NCBI GenBank assembly: GCA_024233395.1
Contig: JACKPR010000003.1
Span: forward strand, 186,001 to 250,000
DNA from: Chlamydiales bacterium
Lineage (GTDB): Bacteria > Chlamydiota > Chlamydiia > Chlamydiales > Simkaniaceae
DNA length: 64,000 bases
Direction: 5' to 3'
Below, one piece after another: positions 17,378 through 26,637 of the stretch. The translations under genes and the position numbers were made by a program. Every line of letters starts with the position of its first letter. Within the stretch, counting starts at the first letter, position 1. A model generated the notes under the pieces. That model was not told the DNA's origin and ran no database searches. It worked only from the letters and a program-made list of their open reading frames with translations.

Positions 17378-17781
17378 GGCTAGCTCCCATTTGCAAGGTG
17401 AAAATGCTATCAAAAATTGCACCTTAAATGCAAAAAAATAACTTGTAAAGAGGATATTAGATAGTGTTATCAAATTCTTCCAATTGTTTAAATGGTTTTA
17501 TCTATATGGAAAACCTCTGCATTGTCCTGCTTTGCTAGCTCATTTTGGGCTCACTTCATTTTGCCCCTTGATTTTCCTCTTTGACAACCCTCTCGAATTT
17601 CTGTGTAAAAAGATTTTTTTATTTGCAATAGGTTCTAAGGGTATGTCTTTCAATCTATCAATTAAAATGTTTAATGTTCAAAAATCATAATTAAATTACT
17701 AATAATCATATTTTTAATATTATTATTTTTAAATAAAAATATGCTATAATATTTGGTAGTATTCATTAGGGATAGAACGAA
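17378..17781. other. AT-rich intergenic region with a promoter
   Basis: About 400 nt between divergent genes. A 68-codon frame here has no ribosome site and no recognisable product. TATAAT at 17745-17750 lies 31 nt before the start at 17782, in a stretch almost free of G and C, and is the likely -10 box of that gene; no clear -35. Confidence 0.5.
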
Positions 17782-19797
17782 ATGGAACGTGTAGGAGAAA
17801 CTTTTCAATGCATGATGGGCAGGCCTACCCATGATCTAGGGATGGGCATCCTTGGAGGTCACTCCGTTCAAATAATTTCTAGTACTCCAGTTTCTGGAGG
17901 TGTTGGCTCTTATGGAACGATTCTTAAGATCCTGGCAATTATAGCGATTGTTTTCATTGCGATTCCGTTGATTAGGGTCTTTAAGCACTTCTATAGCTAT
18001 TTCCAGACCCATTACCAGATGATGGAAGATATCCGCGGGAATCTTGCAGAAAACCGTCTTGAAGCCCTCAAAAAGGCCCTTCCTGATAGGGGGTGGGTCC
18101 CAGACGACATTCATATTGATCCATCAATTTATCGAGAGGAATATACAAGAATTCACCAATTTTCTCGAGAAAATGAGGTTGAAATTGAAGAAATTCAGAG
18201 ATTGGCTGAAAAAGCAAAAGGACATCGAAACTTAGAGAGATTCGTTCTAAAAGATGGCATTTTTGGAGAAGATCCTGAATCGCCAAAGTTTAAGGCTGGA
18301 ATGGAAATCGTTCGTTTTTACATTGGGCGGATTTATGACCATTCAGTCCTTGAAGAATTGAATCAGATTAAACTTGCAATAGAAAATGCTCCCAAAGAAG
18401 GGTTGGAAGGTTATCTCCAAAAAGAGGTGCGCGAAAGATTAGATCGGTTGCATCAGAGCACTATTTATAGAATTCTTGATAGGACTGAAGGGAGAGCAAA
18501 CCCTGTTGTTTGTGTTATTCAAGATCTTTCAGTGGCCATTCGTCTTGACTCACATGGAATCGAGCAGCTTCGCGCTTTGGGAAAAGATTATCTTGATATC
18601 GTTCGAAAAGAGCGAGGGGATGTTCCAGAAAGAGAACAAGCAACCTATCTTGCCGATGCACTCGATGATGTGATTAGCAAGCACCACTGGAGCTACAAAA
18701 TTGAATCCCTCTTTGACAAACTCTTAGTTTGGGTCCGTTACCCAGAAAAGACTTCAATGGCAGCAAAGAGCCATAGCCCTGATACAGCTTTGGATTATAA
18801 CTCGTATCAAGTGGGAAATCATGATATGGCTTATGGGGATTATTCGTTTGGAGGACGCCAAATGAAAGCCATTCATGGGCCTACGCCTACAAGTGATCAC
18901 TTATTGCAAGCCCAACTCGATGCACAGCGCGCTATTGGTGGAATTCATTTGCAACATAATTTAGAACATCCAGCATTTTCTACAGGAGATTTAGTCCGTA
19001 CAGAATATCTCATGGGTGTAGAAAGAGACTATCCTGAAACATTCCGTCTGATGTCGACACCTCTTGATGGACCCGGTTGGAGTTTAAGAGGAGAAGCTGG
19101 CGAATATTTTATGGATTATGAGACGGTAGAAGAATTTTTCTTAAAGTATGGAACCTATGCTTTCGCTAATCGAATGGAAAATCCAGCGAGGAGTTTTGAT
19201 GAGCTTGAGGGAATTGCCCATCGGACCACAGAAGGAAGAAGAGATAACGGTTTTTATATTGGTCCACGTGTCATGAGTGATGAGCAATTTCGCCTAGCTT
19301 TTGCCTATGCTTCCAGGGCTTTTTCTCATGTCGAACCGGAGCAAGAAGAGCATCATAAACGACTCACAAAAGCGCTTCAAGTAGGAGTTCAAGGTTTCAT
19401 TGCTGTGGGAGCGATGATTCAAACTTTAAAAGATGCCTATCCCGATGCAGAGGAAGAACAGCTCCAAGAGATGGTTTTTAAAGCTTCATTTGGTCAAGCT
19501 TGTAAGTTAGATATCGATCGAGGGGTTGTCCTGAATGTCATGACTCGTGTTTATTTCCAAATGGCAGCAGGCAAAGATTTAACAGAAGATGATATTTCTG
19601 AAATCATTGGAACGGTGGTCGGTCGTGCAGAACTTGTTTCAGGAAGGACCATTATTTCTGATCGGTATCAACCTTTAAGCGATGCTCTAAGATTAATTGG
19701 AAACGATCAAGAAAAAGTTCGGTCTGCTCTTCAAGATTACATCCGCCAAGGTTTTGGTGTAGATCCTAGAGTGTTGGATTATCAATCGTCATCGTAG
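17782..19797 (+). CDS. Large hypothetical protein with one membrane segment
   Basis: 671 residues, not recognised. An N-terminal glycine-rich stretch (about 1-45) is followed by one strong hydrophobic helix (ILAIIAIVFIAIPLI, about 49-65) and then by some 600 largely helical, charged residues without repeats. There is no cleavable signal peptide. AGGGAT precedes the ATG. Single transcription unit between an exonuclease and mgtC; its 3' end overlaps mgtC by 16 nt tail to tail. A short N-terminal anchor with a long soluble part would fit a membrane-tethered cytoplasmic, or a type III secreted, protein. Function unknown. Confidence 0.8.
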   Translation: MERVGETFQCMMGRPTHDLGMGILGGHSVQIISSTPVSGGVGSYGTILKILAIIAIVFIAIPLIRVFKHFYSYFQTHYQMMEDIRGNLAENRLEALKKALPDRGWVPDDIHIDPSIYREEYTRIHQFSRENEVEIEEIQRLAEKAKGHRNLERFVLKDGIFGEDPESPKFKAGMEIVRFYIGRIYDHSVLEELNQIKLAIENAPKEGLEGYLQKEVRERLDRLHQSTIYRILDRTEGRANPVVCVIQDLSVAIRLDSHGIEQLRALGKDYLDIVRKERGDVPEREQATYLADALDDVISKHHWSYKIESLFDKLLVWVRYPEKTSMAAKSHSPDTALDYNSYQVGNHDMAYGDYSFGGRQMKAIHGPTPTSDHLLQAQLDAQRAIGGIHLQHNLEHPAFSTGDLVRTEYLMGVERDYPETFRLMSTPLDGPGWSLRGEAGEYFMDYETVEEFFLKYGTYAFANRMENPARSFDELEGIAHRTTEGRRDNGFYIGPRVMSDEQFRLAFAYASRAFSHVEPEQEEHHKRLTKALQVGVQGFIAVGAMIQTLKDAYPDAEEEQLQEMVFKASFGQACKLDIDRGVVLNVMTRVYFQMAAGKDLTEDDISEIIGTVVGRAELVSGRTIISDRYQPLSDALRLIGNDQEKVRSALQDYIRQGFGVDPRVLDYQSSS

Positions 19798-20261
19798 AGT
19801 CTTTTACGCGTCTTTTGCTTCCATTTCATAAAACCTGGAATTTTATAAAGGCCAAGAAGCGCTAGAATAATTAGTGTGGTGCTAAAAGCAAGAATATAGA
19901 GTCTGTTGGCAACAGCAAGGCCAACAGAAGCTGTTGCCCAGACTGTTGCGGCCGTTGTTAACCCTCGGATCCGCCCCTTATCCCGAAGAATAACCCCAGC
20001 TCCTAAGAAACCAATACCACTAACGATTTGTGCTGCAACTCTCGAGGGATCTGCAGATCCAGTAACAGTATTAAAAAAACTTGGAGGAGCAATGTTCATG
20101 GAAATAAATCCAAAAAGACAAGCCCCAACAGCAACAGCAGCATGGGTCCGAATCCCAGCAAGTCCCACATGCCTTTCTCGCTCAAGTCCGATGAGGGCGC
20201 CAAGAAATGCTGCAAGCAAGATGTGTGCTGCAAGTCGCAGCTCAGTTTGATATTCCATCAT
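19782..20261 (-). CDS. MgtC/SapB family membrane protein
   Basis: 159 residues, four or five membrane helices. Signature: LLAAFLGALIGLERE at the N-terminus, GIRTHAAVAVGACLF, then QIVSGIGFLGAGVILRD and IRGLTTAATVWATASVGLA. MgtC proteins help intracellular bacteria in low magnesium and restrain the F-type ATPase in Salmonella. This one has only the membrane domain and lacks the soluble C-terminal ACT-like domain of Salmonella MgtC, so it is closer to SapB/YhiD. Its end overlaps the 671-residue gene. Confidence 0.93.
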   Translation of the reverse strand: MMEYQTELRLAAHILLAAFLGALIGLERERHVGLAGIRTHAAVAVGACLFGFISMNIAPPSFFNTVTGSADPSRVAAQIVSGIGFLGAGVILRDKGRIRGLTTAATVWATASVGLAVANRLYILAFSTTLIILALLGLYKIPGFMKWKQKTRKRLYDDD

Positions 20262-20348
20262 ATCTTTTCTATTTAGACTGGAGCACTCGATTTGTAAACA
20301 AAAATTTTTTTTTATTGTTTAAGCTGCCTAGATAATGAAAAATAATCT

Positions 20349-20377
20349 TTCTTAAAGAGTAAGGGTTTTGCTATAAT
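20349..20377 (+). promoter_or_regulatory. Promoter of nusB, probably giving a near-leaderless mRNA
   Basis: TATAAT at 20372-20377 with a weak TTCTTA -35 box 17 nt upstream. Transcription would start about 20383-20386, almost at the ATG at 20387, and no Shine-Dalgarno is visible. Confidence 0.55.
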
Positions 20378-20386
20378 GATTCCGTT

Positions 20387-20836
20387 ATGGCTATTTCTCA
20401 AAAAAAGTTTCGCGAAATTGTTTTTCAGATGCTCTATAGTCGAGATCTAAATGAGCTTTCTGATGCAAAGGTATTGTCTTCGATGTTAGACCAACTTGTT
20501 GTTACACGAAAGGTTTTACATCAGGCAGCAGCAAAGGTTGAAAAGATCTTCTTTCAGTTGGATGAGATCGATTCCTTGATTTCTAAATTTTCAAAAGATT
20601 ATGATTTCAAAAGGATCTCTCGTGTTGAGCGAAATATTTTGCGCCTAGGACTTTTTGAACTAAAGTTTGAAGGTGAGGTTCCCCCCAAAGTGGCAATTTC
20701 TGAAGCTGTTAGGCTCAGTCGAAAGTTTGGAACGCCAGAAGGGGGAGCGTTTGTTAATGCTGTTTTAGATGCGATTTTTCAGTCAGAGGAAGCCCCATGC
20801 CTATCGAAACCCGTATTGAACACTTCAAATCTCTGA
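20387..20836 (+). CDS. nusB: Transcription antitermination factor NusB
   Basis: 149 residues, all-helical RNA-binding protein of the ribosomal RNA antitermination complex with NusE (S10). Family features: REIVFQMLYS at the N-terminus, FDF-like linker, DFKRISRVERNILRLGLFEL and VAISEAVRLSRKFGTPEGGAFVNAVLD near the end. The start at 20387 agrees with family N-termini although there is no ribosome site and a -10 box stands only 9 nt away. The last 40 nt overlap murB. Confidence 0.95.
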   Translation: MAISQKKFREIVFQMLYSRDLNELSDAKVLSSMLDQLVVTRKVLHQAAAKVEKIFFQLDEIDSLISKFSKDYDFKRISRVERNILRLGLFELKFEGEVPPKVAISEAVRLSRKFGTPEGGAFVNAVLDAIFQSEEAPCLSKPVLNTSNL

Positions 20837-21684
20837 AAGATTTCTCGACCTTTGGTATTGGAGGAAAGGCGCGTCAATTCATTTCTATTCGTACCATTGA
20901 AGAAATGGGCGAGATTCGCAAATATATCTCAAGAGAAAAAATTCCCTTTTGGATTATAGGAAAGGGATCTAATTCCCTTTTTGATGATCGAGGGTTTGAT
21001 GGACTTGTAATCCTAAACAAGATCGATTTTATCGAGTTTGATCAAGGGAAGCTTCATGTAGGAGCGGGAACCTCTTTTTCACTTCTGGGAGCAAAAATGG
21101 CTCGATTGGGATGGGGAGGACTGGAGTTTGCTTCGGGGATCCCTGGTTCTGTCGGTGGAGCGATTTACATGAATGCTGGAGCGAATGGGATGGAAACCTG
21201 TGATCATTTAACTGCTGTTGGATGTATCGATGAAGAGGGAAACTTTATCGAAAAAATGAAAGATGAGCTGACCTTTGCTTATCGAACATCTTCATTTCAT
21301 GGGTGGAAAATGATCATTGTCTCAGGAAGGTTTGAGCTTGAAAAAAGGGAAGAAGCTCGTGAGAATCAGCTCAAGATTATTGAATATCGAACAGCAACTC
21401 AACCTTATGGTGAAAAATCTGCGGGATGTATTTTTCGGAATCCCGAAGACGATAAAGCAGGAGCCCTTATTGATGCTTGTGGTCTTAAAGGAAAACGAAT
21501 AGGGGGCGCCGAAGTCTCAATGCTTCATGGAAATTTTATCGTAAATCGAGGAGATGCTACGGCTCAAGATGTTCTTGACTTAGTGACTTTTGTTAGAGAG
21601 ACTGTTCGAGATAAAACAGGGAAAGATCTTAAAATGGAGGTAAATAAAATTCCTTATCAACTGGGTGAAAATGTATCGAGCTGA
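20797..21684 (+). CDS. murB: UDP-N-acetylenolpyruvoylglucosamine reductase
   Basis: FAD enzyme that completes UDP-N-acetylmuramate for peptidoglycan precursors. 295 residues: NTFG-like STFGIGGKA, the FAD-binding WIIGKGSNSLF, GLEFASGIPGSVGGAIYMNAGA, the catalytic serine region GEKSAGCIFRNPE, and a closing GNFIVNRGDATAQDV. Length and motifs fit the type I enzyme found in chlamydiae. It overlaps both nusB and the PHP phosphatase. With ddl and the dap genes elsewhere in the window it supports synthesis of DAP-type precursors. Confidence 0.96.
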   Translation: MPIETRIEHFKSLKDFSTFGIGGKARQFISIRTIEEMGEIRKYISREKIPFWIIGKGSNSLFDDRGFDGLVILNKIDFIEFDQGKLHVGAGTSFSLLGAKMARLGWGGLEFASGIPGSVGGAIYMNAGANGMETCDHLTAVGCIDEEGNFIEKMKDELTFAYRTSSFHGWKMIIVSGRFELEKREEARENQLKIIEYRTATQPYGEKSAGCIFRNPEDDKAGALIDACGLKGKRIGGAEVSMLHGNFIVNRGDATAQDVLDLVTFVRETVRDKTGKDLKMEVNKIPYQLGENVSS

Positions 21685-22480
21685 TCTCCATTGTCATTCT
21701 ACTTGTTCAGATGGAACTTCTACTCCGGTAGAACTTTTAGAACTTGCAAAAGAAAAAGAATTAAACGCTATTTCTATAACCGACCATGATACTCTCGAAG
21801 CCTATTCAGATGAAGCGTTTCAAAAAAGTGAAGAGCTGGGGGTAAAGCTCTATCCAGGAGTTGAATTTTCAACCCGACATAAAAAATTTCCGGTTCATTT
21901 GCTGGGGTATGGAATAAAGAAAACTCCTGAAATTCTTGAGTTTTGCCTAAAACATCAAGAGCGGAGAATGGATAGAAACCGAGAAATCCTTGAAAAACTT
22001 AAACGTCTCTCGATTATTGTTGAGGAAGAAGAACTCGGAAATCCCAAGGATCGAACAATTGGTCGTCCTCACATTGCAGAGGTTCTTTTAAAGAAGCATT
22101 ATATCTCATCGATTCAAGAGGCTTTTGATCGTTATATTGGAGAAGGAAAACCTTGTTTTGTTCCCGGAGCAAGCTTTACCCCTGAAGAGACGATTGTTAT
22201 CATCCATAATTCAGGAGGAAAAGCATTCATTGCTCATCCCCATTTAATTAAGAAAAGCGCAATCTTAAAAGACCTTTTGACTATGGATTTTGATGGGATT
22301 GAAAGTTATTATGGCCTCTTTCATGGGGCTCAAGAGAAGAAATGGTTAAGAGTCGCAGAAGAAAAGGGATGGCTTGTCAGTGGAGGGTCAGATTTTCATG
22401 GGTCCATTAAACCTCATATTCAGCTAGGTTGTTCGTGGGTGGATGAGGAAAGAGTCAAAGCAATCTTTGGAGAATTGTGA
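21665..22480 (+). CDS. PHP-domain phosphoesterase (YciV/RNase AM-like)
   Basis: 271 residues with the metal-binding PHP motifs DLHCHSTCSDGT at the N-terminus, ITDHDTLEAY, an Arg/His pair in RPHIAEVLLKKHY, FIAHPHLI and the closing GSDFHG. E. coli YciV of this family hydrolyses 3',5'-nucleoside bisphosphates and trims 5' RNA ends; the present protein is expected to do similar. The start may be GTG 21665 or ATG 21671; the second gives the N-terminus MYRADLHCHS. It overlaps murB by 20 nt and its stop overlaps the folC start (GTGA). Confidence 0.9.
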   Translation: MKMYRADLHCHSTCSDGTSTPVELLELAKEKELNAISITDHDTLEAYSDEAFQKSEELGVKLYPGVEFSTRHKKFPVHLLGYGIKKTPEILEFCLKHQERRMDRNREILEKLKRLSIIVEEEELGNPKDRTIGRPHIAEVLLKKHYISSIQEAFDRYIGEGKPCFVPGASFTPEETIVIIHNSGGKAFIAHPHLIKKSAILKDLLTMDFDGIESYYGLFHGAQEKKWLRVAEEKGWLVSGGSDFHGSIKPHIQLGCSWVDEERVKAIFGEL

Positions 22481-23592
22481 GCAATTATCAAGAGCTAACC
22501 AATTATCTATTTTCTCTAAATCGTTCCAAAGAGCTTAAAACAGATCTTTCAGGACCATTGAGTGTTGCTGAAAAGCTTGGACATCCTGAAAAGAAATTTC
22601 CATCGGTTCATATTGCTGGGACCAATGGAAAGGGAACAGTTGCTTACAAAATGGCGAATGTTCTTGAGGAAAATGGGTATCGAGTGGGTCTTTTTACATC
22701 CCCTCATTTAAAGACCTATCGCGAGAGGATTCAGATTAATGGAGAGATGATCTCTGAAGAAGAGGTTGCCCATCGTCTAGAAAAGATTCTTCCTCTTTTT
22801 CAAGACCCAAAATTTTTCGAGGTGACAACCCTTCTCGCTTTTGACTATTTTGCAGAAAATGAGGTCGATATTGCAATTATTGAAGCCGGTCTTGGAGGGC
22901 GTCTCGATGCAACGAATATCATTACTCCTATCCTTTCTATCATTACTTCGATAGCAATGGACCATGCCCCTATTCTCGGAAATACCTTGGAAGAAATAGC
23001 AACGCAAAAGAGTGGGATTATTAAAAAAGGAGTTCCTGTTGTCATTGGAAAGAGCGCTTGCTATGATTCGATTATTAAGAAGGCTCATCCTCTATATATC
23101 GTCAGAGATGATCCGAAAGCCATTGCAAGAAAAGCCTTAAAGCTTCTTCCCTTCACCCTAGAAGAAACAGAAGGAATCACGAAAAACCCTCCTTGTCGTT
23201 ACGAAAAACATGGAGATGTGATTTTAGATGTAGCACATAATCCTTCTGCTATGACTCGCCTTTTTGAGCGTGTTAAAAAGGAGTATCCTGATCGAAAAAT
23301 TCATGTCCTTTTAGGGATTGCAAAAGATAAGGATCGAGAGGAAATACTAAAAATTATTCAACAGTATGCCAATAAAATAGCATATGTTCCATCGGTCCAT
23401 CCTCGTCTCTATCCCTTTAAGAATACGACACCCATAAAAGAGGCGCTTGAAATAGGGAAAAAGGAAGGCGCTGTCATTGTGGCAACCGGGTCATTCTATA
23501 TTATGAAAGACTTGATGCTTCTTCTAGAAGCTCAAGAATCTCTTGAGATGAAGGAACATAACCATCCTTCCGACCAATCTCAAAAGCCTTGA
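22477..23592 (+). CDS. folC: Folylpolyglutamate/dihydrofolate synthase FolC
   Basis: Adds glutamate to folates (and possibly makes dihydrofolate from dihydropteroate). Mur-ligase fold: P-loop HIAGTNGKGTVA near 47, FTSPHLKTYRERIQING, EAGLGGRLDATN, then the C-terminal domain with DVAHNPSAM. 371 residues is shorter than E. coli FolC (422), mainly in the C-terminal domain. GTG start overlapping the previous stop, GGAG 5 nt before. The final 92 nt run antisense to the end of the gene at 23501-24277, an unusually long convergent overlap. Confidence 0.94.
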   Translation: MSNYQELTNYLFSLNRSKELKTDLSGPLSVAEKLGHPEKKFPSVHIAGTNGKGTVAYKMANVLEENGYRVGLFTSPHLKTYRERIQINGEMISEEEVAHRLEKILPLFQDPKFFEVTTLLAFDYFAENEVDIAIIEAGLGGRLDATNIITPILSIITSIAMDHAPILGNTLEEIATQKSGIIKKGVPVVIGKSACYDSIIKKAHPLYIVRDDPKAIARKALKLLPFTLEETEGITKNPPCRYEKHGDVILDVAHNPSAMTRLFERVKKEYPDRKIHVLLGIAKDKDREEILKIIQQYANKIAYVPSVHPRLYPFKNTTPIKEALEIGKKEGAVIVATGSFYIMKDLMLLLEAQESLEMKEHNHPSDQSQKP

Positions 23593-24277
23593 CCACGCTT
23601 TCTTGAATAAAAGTCGCAATTTCTTCAGGTGAGCTTGTTTCGGAGATAGGGGGGAGTTTGATCTCATGAGGCAATGTTTTAACCATTTCGAGCCCTTCCT
23701 CAATCTTTCCTTGGTAGAAAAGTCCAGCAATATCTAAAAGTTCGAAAGCAAGTTCAGCTTCTTCCCAGTCTGCTGAAAGTTTCGTTCCTTTTACGGTAGA
23801 TTCTGGTAACACTTCTGCCTCCTGATTAAAATGAATATGAGAAGGGTGTACCATATCCGGTTTTTTTCCGGAAGAAAGCTCTGCAAGTGTGATTGATGCA
23901 ACACGTAGAAGATTCGAGTCATCTTCTGAAAGGCTATGATTTTGCCAAACCTCTGCAATTGCTTTGCGTAAGCACTCAATATCCTGAGGATTTCTCACTC
24001 CATATTTCTTCAAGTTTTGAGCTTCATCTAAAATAGCATCGACCATCATTGTAGTGTTGATCTTATGCAGACGTCCACAAAGGCTTTGAAATTTTTGTAG
24101 CGCTACAGGCGAGAGAGTTTTGACATTGACTAAGTTGACGGCTTCGATAGTTTCTGAAAGCTCATCTCTTGGATAAGTTTCATGTTTGTGAACTTTTTCA
24201 TGAAGCGCCTCGACTTGTGCTTCTTGAAAAAACAAACGAGCATCGACAATATTAGAATCAACTTTTTGTACTGCCAT
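23501..24277 (-). CDS. Hypothetical helical protein
   Basis: 258 residues, acidic, predicted helical throughout, with no signal peptide, membrane segment or recognisable motif. N-terminus MAVQKVDSNIVDARLFFQEA; a central segment ALQKFQSLCGRLHKI and a C-terminal LLEEASSLS. Codon use and unbroken length argue that it is real. It is transcribed towards folC and shares 92 nt with its end. The 157 nt behind it, before mnmM, are AT-rich and hold its promoter. Possibly a secreted helical protein; function unknown. Confidence 0.72.
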   Translation of the reverse strand: MAVQKVDSNIVDARLFFQEAQVEALHEKVHKHETYPRDELSETIEAVNLVNVKTLSPVALQKFQSLCGRLHKINTTMMVDAILDEAQNLKKYGVRNPQDIECLRKAIAEVWQNHSLSEDDSNLLRVASITLAELSSGKKPDMVHPSHIHFNQEAEVLPESTVKGTKLSADWEEAELAFELLDIAGLFYQGKIEEGLEMVKTLPHEIKLPPISETSSPEEIATFIQESVVKAFEIGRKDGYVPSSQEILELLEEASSLS

Positions 24278-24434
24278 AAATCTTTACCTGTCTTTTTTAG
24301 GAATGTTTATTACTAGAATAGTAATATCCCTCATAATCCTAATTATACTACAAAATGAGTTCTTAAACAATTGATAAACATTTCTTTTCGATATATGAAA
24401 TTGTTGAATTAGGCAAAGATTAAAATATTTTTTA

Positions 24435-24962
24435 CTATATTTTTTTGATGAGAAGCAACGAGGGGGCCTTAGAGCGATTCAGGACCTGGTGGTGGGAGAC
24501 CTGAAAATTTTTCGGAGAAAAAGTGGAGGTATGAGCCAAAAGGGCCTCCTCTTCTCTTTTTCCCTCAGGATGCCCCGGATAGAGGGTGATGCTGATGAGG
24601 CCCTCTGGGGAAAGGAGGTTAAGCCCCTTTTCAAGGCTTTTAAGGGTTGTAGAGGTTTGAGTTGTGAGAGACTTGTCTCCTCCAGGTAAATATCCCAAAT
24701 TATAGACGATTAAGTGAATAGGGGCTTCAGCTCCTGAAAGTAAAGAATGACAGCCTAAGTGATAGGAAATATTTTTTTGTGGACCTAAGCGATTTTGTGT
24801 CGCTTGCAATGCTTTTTCTTGAATATCGAAAACATATAAGTGGGAAAGATTGAGTTTTGACAAAACAAGGGTGTCATGTCCATTGCCGCAGGTTGCATCA
24901 ATCGCCCGATCACCTGGTCTCAGATGCTTTTTCCACTCTTCATGTGCAAACTTTAGAAACAT
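24435..24962 (-). CDS. mnmM: MnmM-like SAM methyltransferase (YtqB family)
   Basis: 175 residues, Rossmann-fold methyltransferase of the former 'rRNA methylase' YtqB family. B. subtilis MnmM completes the mnm5s2U wobble modification by methylating the aminomethyl group. Motifs: IDATCGNGHDTLVLSK (SAM loop), YVFDIQEKAL, then the family-specific VYNLGYLPGGDKSLTT. Divergent from nadB with only 30 nt between the starts, so the promoters overlap. Assignment to MnmM rather than another tRNA methylase is by family. Confidence 0.85.
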   Translation of the reverse strand: MFLKFAHEEWKKHLRPGDRAIDATCGNGHDTLVLSKLNLSHLYVFDIQEKALQATQNRLGPQKNISYHLGCHSLLSGAEAPIHLIVYNLGYLPGGDKSLTTQTSTTLKSLEKGLNLLSPEGLISITLYPGHPEGKREEEALLAHTSTFSPKNFQVSHHQVLNRSKAPSLLLIKKI

Positions 24963-24992
24963 TGAACAGATATTTAAAACAGGTTATCTTTA

Positions 24993-26525
24993 ATGGCTAT
25001 GATAGCAGAGACAGATGTTTTAATCATAGGTTCGGGAATTGCAGGGATAGTCGCCGCCCTACAGCTTGCTGAAAAAGGGGTAGAGGTCGCTTTGATCTGT
25101 TCCGGAAAAAGCCCTTCTTGTTCAAACTCCTACCGTGCTCAGGGAGGAATTGCATTTAAAGGAGAAAATGAGCCTTCAGGTCTTTTCAAAGAAGACATCC
25201 TAAAAGCCGGAGGCGGTCTTTGTTATGAAAAAGCAGTCGATCAGTTAGTGAGTAAAGGGCCGTCGTGCATTCAAGAGATTCTTATCGATCTCATCGATGT
25301 CCCCTTTGAAAAAGCAACAGGAGGGGAGTGGAAATTAACAAAAGAGGGAGCCCATTCTCTTTCACGTATCTTGTTTCATGGGGATCAGACAGGGAAAGCA
25401 ATCATGGAAGCCTCCTTTAAAAAGGTTTTAGAGCATCCTAAGATTGATCTTCGGTTTGAGCATAGCGCGATTGACTTGATTACCCTTTCTCACCATTCCC
25501 AAAAAATGACCGATATTTATGAATCTCCCACCTGCGTAGGGGCCTATGTTTTGGATCATAGATCCAATCAAGTGATCACCTTTTTTGCTCAAGAAACAAT
25601 CCTTGCAACAGGCGGGGTAGGTGAATGTTTCCTTCACACAACAAATGGAAAAGAAGCAAGAGGGGATGGAATTGCAATGGCCTACCGAGCAGGCATTCGG
25701 ATCATGAACATGGAGTATGTACAATTCCATCCTACTGCTCTTTATACAGTCGGAGAGCCTCGGTTTCTCTTATCAGAAGCTCTTAGAGGAGAAGGGGGAC
25801 AAATTCTTACACATGATTATCAGCCATGTGTCGATCCCTTAGCACCTCGTGATGTGGTAGCGCGGGCAATTTTTGAAGAGATGGTGAAGACAAATCGCCC
25901 ACATTTGTGGCTTGATATGAGGCATCAAACGCAATCTTATTTAGAAAAGAGATTTCCCACCATTTATAAGCACTGCATAGATAGAGGCTGGGATTTAGCA
26001 AAAAAATCGATTCCCATTGTTCCTGCAGCCCATTATAGCTGTGGAGGAATTGCAATTGATTTAGAAGGGCGGACAACGATGCGAGGGCTTCGTGCAATTG
26101 GGGAGGTGGCGTGCTCAGGCGTTCACGGCGCAAATCGTCTTGCTTCGACAGCCCTTTTAGAAGGGCTTGTTTGGGCCAAAACCTGTGCGGATTCCATTCA
26201 ATTAGAAAAGAAAAAGTTTCCAGAGGTTGAACCATGGAAAATGGGAAAAGAAAAAATTGATCAAGCATTGATTCACCAAGACTGGATGACGATCAAACAA
26301 ACAATGTGGAATTATGTGGGATTGATTCGTAGTCTCCGGCGCTTGAAAAGAGCCCATAAAATGCTTACGGAATTAAAGTGGGAGATCGATTCTTTTTATG
26401 AGGGTGGAACTTTAACACCAGAGCTCCTTGCTCTTCGGAATGGATGTGAAACAGCTCTTTTAATTACTCAAGGAGCTCTTCGCAACCCTTATTCTCTCGG
26501 CTGTCATTACAGAGCAGAAGCCTAG
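24993..26525 (+). CDS. nadB: L-aspartate oxidase NadB
   Basis: FAD enzyme that oxidises aspartate to iminoaspartate, the first step of de novo NAD synthesis. 510 residues: dinucleotide-binding IIGSGIAGIVAALQLAEKG, SYRAQGGIAF, the NadB-type EGAHSLSRILFHGD and HPTALY, catalytic region around LLSEALRGEGG, and AAHYSCGGI / GEVACSGVHGANRLAS near the C-terminus. The partner genes nadA and nadC are not in the window. The closest alternative, a fumarate reductase or succinate dehydrogenase flavoprotein, fits less well. Confidence 0.9.
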   Translation: MAMIAETDVLIIGSGIAGIVAALQLAEKGVEVALICSGKSPSCSNSYRAQGGIAFKGENEPSGLFKEDILKAGGGLCYEKAVDQLVSKGPSCIQEILIDLIDVPFEKATGGEWKLTKEGAHSLSRILFHGDQTGKAIMEASFKKVLEHPKIDLRFEHSAIDLITLSHHSQKMTDIYESPTCVGAYVLDHRSNQVITFFAQETILATGGVGECFLHTTNGKEARGDGIAMAYRAGIRIMNMEYVQFHPTALYTVGEPRFLLSEALRGEGGQILTHDYQPCVDPLAPRDVVARAIFEEMVKTNRPHLWLDMRHQTQSYLEKRFPTIYKHCIDRGWDLAKKSIPIVPAAHYSCGGIAIDLEGRTTMRGLRAIGEVACSGVHGANRLASTALLEGLVWAKTCADSIQLEKKKFPEVEPWKMGKEKIDQALIHQDWMTIKQTMWNYVGLIRSLRRLKRAHKMLTELKWEIDSFYEGGTLTPELLALRNGCETALLITQGALRNPYSLGCHYRAEA

Positions 26526-26637
26526 GGCATGTCCCTAAGTGCTATTCATAGAAATTTTATTTTGCATAACAAACCACATTTCAATTATGTTCGTTCACTT
26601 GAGTTATTATATCACTCTTTGCTAGAAGGTTATTTGT

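Noticed and set aside
17484..17690. 68-codon frame in the gap before the 671-residue gene
   Set aside because: No ribosome site, unusual Phe/Leu/Cys-rich composition, no similarity recognised.
19906..20250. Plus-strand frame of 114 codons opposite mgtC
   Set aside because: Antisense of a well-recognised membrane protein gene; alanine/proline-rich by mirror composition.
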